Part shown: in pieces, positions 57,598-64,000 of the stretch
How the letters are laid out: each line of letters begins with the position of its first letter
Position numbering within the stretch: the first letter of the stretch is position 1
NCBI RefSeq assembly: GCF_036556685.1
Contig: NZ_CP140614.1
Coordinates: 1,240,001 to 1,304,000, forward strand
Origin: Sulfurospirillum sp. 1612
Lineage (GTDB): Bacteria; Campylobacterota; Campylobacteria; Campylobacterales; Sulfurospirillaceae
Length of the DNA stretch: 64,000 nucleotides
Reading direction: 5' to 3'
The notes under the pieces: model-generated
The model's database searches: none
Seen by the model: the letters and a program-made list of their open reading frames with translations, nothing else
Told to the model about the DNA's origin: nothing
Position numbers and translations under genes: made by a program

Positions 57598-59361
57598 TTA
57601 TCCCCCTTTCGTATATCCATAAAAAACTCCTTCCAAACTCATCAATTTATCATGAGTCCCCTCTTCTGCAATGACACCATTATCTAATACATAGATATAG
57701 TCTGCTTTGCGAATGGTACTCAAGCGATGCGCGATGATGATAGTCGTCTTCTCTTGTAAAAAATCACTCAAATCATCAAACAACTTACTCTCAGTATGGA
57801 CATCAAGTGCCGAAGTTGATTCATCTAAAATCACAATATTAGCATCTTGAATAATCATCCGTGCAATCGAGAGTCTTTGTCTTTGCCCTCCTGAGAGTTT
57901 GATTCCATTGCGCCCCACATGGGTATCAAGCTTTTCATCCAAGCCTTCAATGAAATCTTTCAATTGGGCAATTTCTAGCGCATTATACAACTTTTCATCA
58001 CTTATTTCCACACCAAAAGTCAGGTTTTCTCGAATTGTATTATTGAACAATTGAGGATTTTGCAAGACCAGATAGACATGATCTCTCACAACATCCAAAC
58101 CAATCTCTTTGATAGAGCGTCCATCGTACAATATATCACCCTCTTCAAAAGCATACAAGCCGACCAAAAGATTTGCCAGCGTCGTTTTACCACTGCCACT
58201 AGCACCTACAATAGCAACATTGCTACCTTTTTCTATCGTCATATTGATATGATTGAGTATTTTTTTGGAATTATGATATGCGAAGCTAAGATCCCGCACT
58301 TCAATCTTGTTGGTATGCGCTCCCTTAAAGGGGTCAAAATGATGCTCATATAGAGGTTCACATTTTAGTGCAAAAATCGTATTGATACGCTCCAGTGCTT
58401 TTTGGGCATTGTGATAAGTGTATTGGATGTTGAGAATATCTTGTATCGGTGTCATCATGACCCACAAATAACCAAAGATTCCAAACATCAAACCAATACT
58501 CAAATCCGAATACGCCACCACCAAAATACTCGTCGCACGAAATACTTCAAATCCTGATAAAAAAACTAAAAACGAGAGACGACTCGCCCCATCACTTTTA
58601 TAAGTAAATTCGATGGATTTCTCTTTAATCTCTTTGGCGTTGTGAATCACGCGTGAAAAAAAGTTTTTATCTTGGTTTGCCGCTCGAATTTGGACAAAAA
58701 GCTCCAAAGTCTCACTCAAGGCCTCTTGAAAGATTTCAAAACTCAAATTTTGCTTTTTCTTTAAGACCGAAACCTTTTTGGCAATCTTCGTCGTCAAAAC
58801 AACCACGACAGGATTGAGTATCAAGATAAAAAGTGCCAGCTGCCAATAGATCATGAGCAAGACAACACCCACGCCAATCATCGTCAAAATAGAGATAATC
58901 AAACGACTCACAAAACTGCCCAGAAAGTTTTCAATCGTCTCGATATCCACAACCATCAATGAAGCACTTTTGCCTGAACCAAAATACTCTAACTCATTGA
59001 TGGCGACTTTACTGAGATGATTTAATAAATCCTGCCTAATTTTGAACGAGATATTTTTTGATACGATTGTAAAAAGCTTGGTTTGAAAAAAGTTAAAAAC
59101 AAAAAAGAAAGCTCGAAGCACAATCACCAAACTTAGCATCATGAGCACATACACATAAGCCGGTGACGTGTGACCAAAAATCTTGTCAATCGTATGTACG
59201 ACGACACCAGGCTTGTGAAGTAGCACTTCATCAACTAAAACAGGCATGATAAGTGGGGTGGGAGTGCTAACAAGAACAGCCAAAAGAGCTAATATATTAG
59301 CATATATCAACTCTTTCTTATACTTTTTAGCTTCTGTTAAAAAGGTTTTAAAACTATACAT
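57598..59361 (-). CDS. ABC exporter, fused permease and ATPase
   Basis: The 587-residue protein has six helices in the first 320 residues and a C-terminal ATPase. Walker A is GASGSGKTT near 379, the signature LSGGQRQRLS near 481 and Walker B IVILDESTSALD near 501. It is MsbA/lipid or peptide exporter-like, acting as a dimer. The substrate is unknown. It is nearly adjacent to the SYLF gene downstream, so a lipid-related role is possible. Confidence 0.85.
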   Translation of the reverse strand: MYSFKTFLTEAKKYKKELIYANILALLAVLVSTPTPLIMPVLVDEVLLHKPGVVVHTIDKIFGHTSPAYVYVLMMLSLVIVLRAFFFVFNFFQTKLFTIVSKNISFKIRQDLLNHLSKVAINELEYFGSGKSASLMVVDIETIENFLGSFVSRLIISILTMIGVGVVLLMIYWQLALFILILNPVVVVLTTKIAKKVSVLKKKQNLSFEIFQEALSETLELFVQIRAANQDKNFFSRVIHNAKEIKEKSIEFTYKSDGASRLSFLVFLSGFEVFRATSILVVAYSDLSIGLMFGIFGYLWVMMTPIQDILNIQYTYHNAQKALERINTIFALKCEPLYEHHFDPFKGAHTNKIEVRDLSFAYHNSKKILNHINMTIEKGSNVAIVGASGSGKTTLANLLVGLYAFEEGDILYDGRSIKEIGLDVVRDHVYLVLQNPQLFNNTIRENLTFGVEISDEKLYNALEIAQLKDFIEGLDEKLDTHVGRNGIKLSGGQRQRLSIARMIIQDANIVILDESTSALDVHTESKLFDDLSDFLQEKTTIIIAHRLSTIRKADYIYVLDNGVIAEEGTHDKLMSLEGVFYGYTKGG

Positions 59362-59384
59362 TTAGATGCAATAGAAGGATATGG

Positions 59385-60941
59385 CTATCTAGCAAAATCC
59401 ACCGAACGAACCTCTCGAATGACATTGACTTTTATTTCGCCAGGATATTGTACACGCTCTTCAATCTCTTTGGCAATTTCTTTAGCCAACAAGACCGCTT
59501 CATCATCATTGATTAATTTGGCATTAGCAATCACGCGGATCTCTCGCCCTGCATTAATCGCATAAGCATGCTTGATACCATCTTTGCTTGTGGCAATCTC
59601 TTCGATATCTTGCACTCTTTTCAAAAATGCCTCAAGGACTTCACGTCTCGCACCCGGCCTTGCAGCCGAAAGCGTATCAGCAGCACATACCGCTGCTGAT
59701 TCTACAGAGAGTGGTTCTTCATGTCCATGATGAGCATAAATGGCATTGATAACAACAGGATGCTCTTTATATCTTTTACAAATATCTGCACCCAAATCGA
59801 CATGACTTCCTGGAAAATCATGCGTCAAAGCTTTTCCAATATCATGTAATATTCCCGCACGACGTGCTAGGATTTCATCACCACCGGTTTCTGCGGCTAT
59901 GATACCCGCAAGATGTGCCACCTCCAAAGAGTGTCCGAGTGCATTTTGTCCATAACTCGCACGGAATTTTAATCTTCCGATTAATTTAATGATTTCAGGA
60001 TGAACACGACTCAAACCTAAATCCATCACGATGTTTTGTCCCTCTTCGATCAAGCCTTGGTCAAAGTCTTCTTTCACTTTTTCATAAATCGCTTCAATAC
60101 GTGCAGGCTGAATTCTGCCATCTTCGACTAACAGTTCTATCACTTTGGTAGCCACAGCACGTCTGTAGAGGTTAAAACTACTTAAAATAATCGCATTAGG
60201 TGTATCATCGATGATAATATCTACGCCCAATAGCATTTCAAGCGTTTTAATATTGCGTCCTTCTTTACCAATAATACGCCCTTTGAGTTCATCATTTTTG
60301 ATATTCACGACATTGATAAGACGCTCTGCTGCAAATTCCCCAGCAAAACGACTCGTTGCTTGTGCCAAGATATAGTCTGCTTTTCTTTTGCCGTCTTGTT
60401 TGGCTTCTTCTTCATATTTTCGTACAATATGTGCAATCTCATCACGAGATTGTTCTTCCACTTTTTTAAGGACAATTTCTTTGGCCTCTTCTTGTGTTAA
60501 GCCCGATGATTTTTCCAAAACCAATAAGGCTTCTTTGACTTTTGAAGCATACTCTTCTTTTAAGCTAGCTCCTTCAGCATAGAGCTCTTTGGCCTCTTTT
60601 TGTAGATTGCCCAATTCACTTTTATCTTTATTTATCTTCTTCAACTCTTCTTTATAATGATCTTCTTTTTTATCAAGTTCTAGCATTTTCTCTGAGAGAT
60701 CTTTTTTGAACGAGATGAGTTTATCTTCATACTGCTCGCGTGCTTCAAGTTCCGCTTCGCGAACTTTTATTTTGCTATTTTTCAATACCAATTCTGCTTC
60801 GTGTTCAATCGCTTTTGCTTTTGCTTTTGCCTGCTCTACTCGCACCTCATGATTGGCCGCTTCCATTTTTTTGGAGATTAAAAATCCAAAGCCTGCACCG
60901 ATTAAAGCACTGGCTCCAACTACTGTTGATTCTAATATCAT
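59385..60941 (-). CDS. rny: Ribonuclease Y
   Basis: The 518-residue protein has an N-terminal membrane helix, a long coiled coil (about 25-190), a KH domain (RIIGKEGRNIKTLE near 221) and an HD domain (GILHDIGKALTHD near 366). RNase Y starts bulk mRNA decay at the membrane. It overlaps the folate gene start by 4 bases. Confidence 0.96.
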   Translation of the reverse strand: MILESTVVGASALIGAGFGFLISKKMEAANHEVRVEQAKAKAKAIEHEAELVLKNSKIKVREAELEAREQYEDKLISFKKDLSEKMLELDKKEDHYKEELKKINKDKSELGNLQKEAKELYAEGASLKEEYASKVKEALLVLEKSSGLTQEEAKEIVLKKVEEQSRDEIAHIVRKYEEEAKQDGKRKADYILAQATSRFAGEFAAERLINVVNIKNDELKGRIIGKEGRNIKTLEMLLGVDIIIDDTPNAIILSSFNLYRRAVATKVIELLVEDGRIQPARIEAIYEKVKEDFDQGLIEEGQNIVMDLGLSRVHPEIIKLIGRLKFRASYGQNALGHSLEVAHLAGIIAAETGGDEILARRAGILHDIGKALTHDFPGSHVDLGADICKRYKEHPVVINAIYAHHGHEEPLSVESAAVCAADTLSAARPGARREVLEAFLKRVQDIEEIATSKDGIKHAYAINAGREIRVIANAKLINDDEAVLLAKEIAKEIEERVQYPGEIKVNVIREVRSVDFAR

Positions 60942-61513
60942 TTTTCCCTCTTCTTAATTGTATTATAAGGGGTAATATAAATATCTGCTTGTATGTCGTG
61001 TTTTTCGCTTACTGTTGATGTAGTATGACAATCCACTAACTCTACAAATGCTATGTGTGGCGTGTAAGGTAATGACTCAAAAAATCTGTCATACATACCT
61101 TTTCCAAACCCAACGCGTCTAAATGCTCCGTCTACCCCAAGCACCGGAACAATTGCTAAATCAATTTTTTTACATTTCGCAAAAGAATTATTTGGCTCTT
61201 TTATATTAAATTTTTTACCTTTTAAAGGCAATCTAAATTTTACCATTTTAAAACTGACACCTTCCATAAATGGTACATAAATATTACAATCAGGTCGGCA
61301 TCTAGCGCGATATAGTAACTTTCTGACATCAACTTCTCGCTTGAGGGGCCAATAAAAAAGGATATTTTTGGCGTGAATCTCATCGATTAATTGTAGCAAC
61401 TTTTTTTGCACCAATGCGTTTCTTTTCAAAAGATTTTGACGCGATATTTTTTGGAGTTTTCCCTTGCAATGCGTTCTAAAATCCTGCTTTGTATCAAATG
61501 TTAGTTTTTCCAT
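60938..61513 (-). CDS. 5-formyltetrahydrofolate cyclo-ligase
   Basis: The 191-residue protein (start at 61513; 61522 possible) has the family pattern: N-terminal basic helix, FYWPLKREVDVR near 55-66, and VPVLGVDGAFRRVGFGKGMYDRFF near 127-150 in two parts. It converts 5-formyl-THF to methenyl-THF using ATP. It precedes rny on the same strand, a pairing seen in Campylobacterota. Confidence 0.92.
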   Translation of the reverse strand: MEKLTFDTKQDFRTHCKGKLQKISRQNLLKRNALVQKKLLQLIDEIHAKNILFYWPLKREVDVRKLLYRARCRPDCNIYVPFMEGVSFKMVKFRLPLKGKKFNIKEPNNSFAKCKKIDLAIVPVLGVDGAFRRVGFGKGMYDRFFESLPYTPHIAFVELVDCHTTSTVSEKHDIQADIYITPYNTIKKREK

Positions 61514-61578
61514 TATCTTCACTTTAAGGAGCTTTTTTCTATAATATTATCCTTATTTTTATAAAAAAGGTTTTTAAT

Positions 61579-62148
61579 ATGAGAAAATATTTGTATGTTT
61601 TATTGATTTTGCTACCCTTTCTGTTTTCTGCTTGTTCAAGTGACAAAAAAGAAACAGATGCCTCAAAGCAAAATACGACACAACAAGAAACAAAAACACA
61701 AAATAATCCCAATGAAATATTATTAAAAGATATCAATGGACAAACTATCACCGTCACGAAAACAGACAAAGGATTTTTATTTTCTAATGCAAAAGATAAA
61801 GTGGTCTTGTTAGCATTTTTTGCTACGTGGTGTCCTCCTTGTAAAGCGGAAATCCCACATCTTGTCGATTTACAAGAAAAATACAAAGGAAAACTCGAAA
61901 TAATTGGAGTGTTGCTTGAAAAAAATAAAGATATTGACGAAATCAAAAATTTCATCAACTATCACGCCATCAACTACACGGTCACAAATGGTGATGGCAA
62001 TTATAAAATGACAGACTTGGTTGGCGGAGTCAAAAACATCCCTTTTATGATTATGTATGACAAACATGGCGATTATGCGACTCATTATCTCGGTGTCATT
62101 CCTGAAGAGATGATAGATTCTGATATTGAAAACACCCTAAAACAATGA
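61579..62148 (+). CDS. TlpA-like thioredoxin-fold lipoprotein
   Basis: The 189-residue precursor has a signal peptide with lipobox (LFSAC, Cys18), an Asn/Gln/Thr-rich linker and a thioredoxin domain with [13 protein letters not shown] near 77-89. It is tethered in the periplasm and probably reduces disulfides for cytochrome maturation or protects thiols. It overlaps ftsY by 4 bases. This makes two TlpA-like proteins in the window (compare 10926-11420). Confidence 0.88.
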   Translation: MRKYLYVLLILLPFLFSACSSDKKETDASKQNTTQQETKTQNNPNEILLKDINGQTITVTKTDKGFLFSNAKDKVVLLAFFATWCPPCKAEIPHLVDLQEKYKGKLEIIGVLLEKNKDIDEIKNFINYHAINYTVTNGDGNYKMTDLVGGVKNIPFMIMYDKHGDYATHYLGVIPEEMIDSDIENTLKQ

Positions 62149-63038
62149 TAGGTTTCATTAAAAAAGGGCTCGGCAAAACCCTACATGCCATTCATGAGAT
62201 ATTGCCTGAAAAAGTTGAGAAGATAGATAAATCCACCTTGGAAGATATTTTGTTGGAATCTGATGTTCCTTATGAACTGGTCGAGGAGATTATATACTAC
62301 TTGCCTCCGCAAGAAAAAATTGAAGAAAAAGACCTCAAAAGAGTCTTGAAATCCTATTTTATTTATGACGAGCCAACAGCAGAGATCATCAAAACACAAC
62401 CTTTTGTAGATCTTATCATTGGCGTCAATGGTGCGGGAAAAACAACGACAATTGCCAAACTCGCCAATCATTATAAACAAGAAGGCAAAAGTGTTATGTT
62501 AGGCGCATCTGATACCTTCAGAGCTGCTGCGATAGAACAATTGAGTCGATGGGCAACCAAACTCAACATCCCTATCATCGCCACAAAACAAGGTCATGAT
62601 CCCTCCGCAGTCGCCTATGATGCAATCCGCTCTGCCATCGCCAAAAAAATCGATCATGTGATTATTGATACCGCCGGTAGATTACACAATCAAACCAATC
62701 TCTCCAATGAATTGAAAAAGATTGTGCGTATTTGTGATAAAGCCAAAGAGGGCGCACCCCAACGCAAAATTTTGATTTTAGATGGTACCCAAGGCAATTC
62801 TGCCATCAATCAAGCCAAAGCCTTTCATGATCTCGTCAATGTTGATGCAATCATCATCACAAAATTAGACGGCACGGCCAAAGGAGGCGCCCTGTTTGCT
62901 ATCGCCAAAGAGTTGCAATTACCAATCCTTTATATTGGTGTTGGCGAAGGAGAAAATGATTTGATTCCTTTTGATGCAGATGAATATGTAGAGACCATAT
63001 TAGATTCTATATTTGTGCGTAACCATGGCAAAAACTAA
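62145..63038 (+). CDS. ftsY: FtsY, signal recognition particle receptor
   Basis: The 297-residue GTPase has G1 [15 protein letters not shown] near 91-105, DTFRAAA, DTAGR near 176 and [10 protein letters not shown] near 241. It lacks the long acidic A domain of E. coli FtsY, as is usual in this phylum. It docks ribosome-SRP complexes at the membrane. Its end overlaps radA. Confidence 0.96.
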   Translation: MIGFIKKGLGKTLHAIHEILPEKVEKIDKSTLEDILLESDVPYELVEEIIYYLPPQEKIEEKDLKRVLKSYFIYDEPTAEIIKTQPFVDLIIGVNGAGKTTTIAKLANHYKQEGKSVMLGASDTFRAAAIEQLSRWATKLNIPIIATKQGHDPSAVAYDAIRSAIAKKIDHVIIDTAGRLHNQTNLSNELKKIVRICDKAKEGAPQRKILILDGTQGNSAINQAKAFHDLVNVDAIIITKLDGTAKGGALFAIAKELQLPILYIGVGEGENDLIPFDADEYVETILDSIFVRNHGKN

Positions 63039-64000
63039 ATCTTTATTTGAGTGTCAAGCGTGTGGACATCAAACTTCAAAATGGATGGGAAAATGTCCAA
63101 ATTGCGGCGCTTGGGACCAATTTCTTGAATTAAATGCAAAACAGATAGAAGCACTCAAAGAGATGGGTTCAAGCAGCAGTATGGGCAACCATACAAACAC
63201 TTATGTAGGGGCTTTGCCTATCACAGAAATCGAACATGAAATTGTCGATAGAGAATCTTCAGGAAGTGAAGAGCTTGACTTGGTACTCGGTGGGGGTATC
63301 GTCAATGGTAGCTTAATTTTAGTAGGAGGAAGCCCTGGTGTAGGAAAGTCCACACTACTGCTTAAAATCGCTGGGAATATCGCCAAAGAGCATAAAAAAG
63401 TCCTCTATGTCAGCGCTGAGGAATCCACCAGCCAAATCAAGCTCCGCTCAGATCGTCTTGGCAGTAATGAAGATGACCTCTTTCTTCTATCAGAAATCCG
63501 ACTTGATATCATTTTTGATGAATTAAAAAAACAAGATTTCAAACTTCTCATTATCGATTCAATCCAGACTATTTATAGTGACAAACTCACAGCAGCGCCG
63601 GGTAGTGTCTCCCAAGTACGCGAAATTACCTTTGATTTGATGCGCTATGCAAAAGAGAGTAATACGGCGATTTTCATCATTGGACACATCACCAAAGAAG
63701 GCTCCATAGCAGGCCCTCGCGTACTCGAACACATGGTTGATACAGTTTTATATTTTGAAGGAGACTCTTCAAAAGAGTTACGACTGTTAAGAGGTTTTAA
63801 AAACCGTTTTGGTCCGACTAGTGAAGTCGGTATCTTTGAGATGACCAAACAAGGACTTCTCAGTGCCAAAGATATTTCCAAGAAATTTTTCACACGAGGA
63901 AATCCACAATCAGGATCTGCGACCACAGTCGTCATGGAGGGTTCTCGTCCTATTATTTTGGAGGTGCAAGCTTTGGTGAGCGAAAGTGGCTATTCCAATC
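63025..64000 (+). CDS. radA: RadA branch-migration ATPase, partial (runs off the window)
   Basis: The first 325 residues are present. They include the C4 zinc finger (CQACG, then CPNCG near 28), Walker [11 protein letters not shown] near 99, and the RadA-specific KNRFG motif near 262. The Lon-like C-terminal domain continues past the right edge. RadA promotes heteroduplex extension in recombination and transformation. It starts 14 bases before the end of ftsY. Confidence 0.95.
   Translation, partial: MAKTKSLFECQACGHQTSKWMGKCPNCGAWDQFLELNAKQIEALKEMGSSSSMGNHTNTYVGALPITEIEHEIVDRESSGSEELDLVLGGGIVNGSLILVGGSPGVGKSTLLLKIAGNIAKEHKKVLYVSAEESTSQIKLRSDRLGSNEDDLFLLSEIRLDIIFDELKKQDFKLLIIDSIQTIYSDKLTAAPGSVSQVREITFDLMRYAKESNTAIFIIGHITKEGSIAGPRVLEHMVDTVLYFEGDSSKELRLLRGFKNRFGPTSEVGIFEMTKQGLLSAKDISKKFFTRGNPQSGSATTVVMEGSRPIILEVQALVSESGYSN

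Noticed and set aside
61539-61958. 139-codon minus-strand frame over the TlpA-like lipoprotein gene
   Set aside because: It is antisense to a gene with a clear lipobox and WCPPC site; its hydrophobic content reflects the complement of that gene.

Overview
The window reads as the chromosome of an AT-rich member of the Campylobacterota (formerly Epsilonproteobacteria). Three things point there: the order rny - 5-formyl-THF cyclo-ligase - TlpA-like protein - ftsY - radA at the right end, a cbpA-hspR pair next to a RacRS/ArsRS-type two-component system, and RibB carrying a degenerate RibA-like tail. I cannot fix the genus from sequence alone.

Region 1 (1-~8.5 kb) is the right-hand part of an integrated virus-like element. 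It has a packaging-type P-loop ATPase, a ~317-residue protein that I read as a double-jelly-roll (DJR) major capsid protein, a lysis enzyme, a beta-rich structural protein, a tail-fibre-like tip module and at least ten very small single-helix membrane proteins. This is the layout of a tailless icosahedral virus with an internal membrane (PM2/corticovirus-like in architecture). The structural operon ends in a terminator at ~7.13 kb. It is followed by a lipoprotein gene with its own promoter and a ~600-bp non-coding segment with three copies of a 21-bp palindrome and other structured elements. A short, possibly truncated ORF runs into host DNA near 8.5 kb. Any integrase or replication gene would lie left of the window.

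Region 2 (8.5-23.3 kb) is core chromosome: an M23 peptidase, RhlE helicase, TlpA-like protein, HspR/CbpA, a two-component system, a LolC/E permease, SecA, LolA, a PIF1-like helicase, family-4 uracil-DNA glycosylase and YbgC thioesterase. Region 3 (23.3-27.9 kb) is a small island bounded by 82-bp direct repeats. It holds a dead IS3-type transposase, a periplasmic-sensor diguanylate cyclase, a HipBA toxin-antitoxin pair and a decayed gene resembling an MIT_C/phospholipase-D-like domain. Region 4 (28-34 kb) has four tiny membrane proteins in tandem, an ArsR regulator with a metal permease, a ComEA-like protein, a luciferase-like monooxygenase, RibB, tRNA-fMet, tRNA-Gln and glutaminase.

Region 5 (34.1-52.1 kb) is a complete type I-B CRISPR-Cas system. 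A WYL regulator is followed by cas6-cas8b-cas7-cas5-cas3, an embedded MazF-type toxin-antitoxin pair with its own promoter, cas4-cas1-cas2, and an array I count at 112 repeats and 111 spacers. The leader is on the cas2 side and the oldest, decayed repeats are at 52 kb. The interference genes are visibly more AT-rich than the flanking cas6 and cas4-1-2 genes. Region 6 (52.2-64 kb) returns to core genes: an iron alcohol dehydrogenase, a second periplasmic-sensor diguanylate cyclase, PpiB, a DedA protein, a SYLF-domain protein, an ABC exporter, RNase Y, 5-FTHF cyclo-ligase, a TlpA-like lipoprotein, FtsY and the start of RadA.
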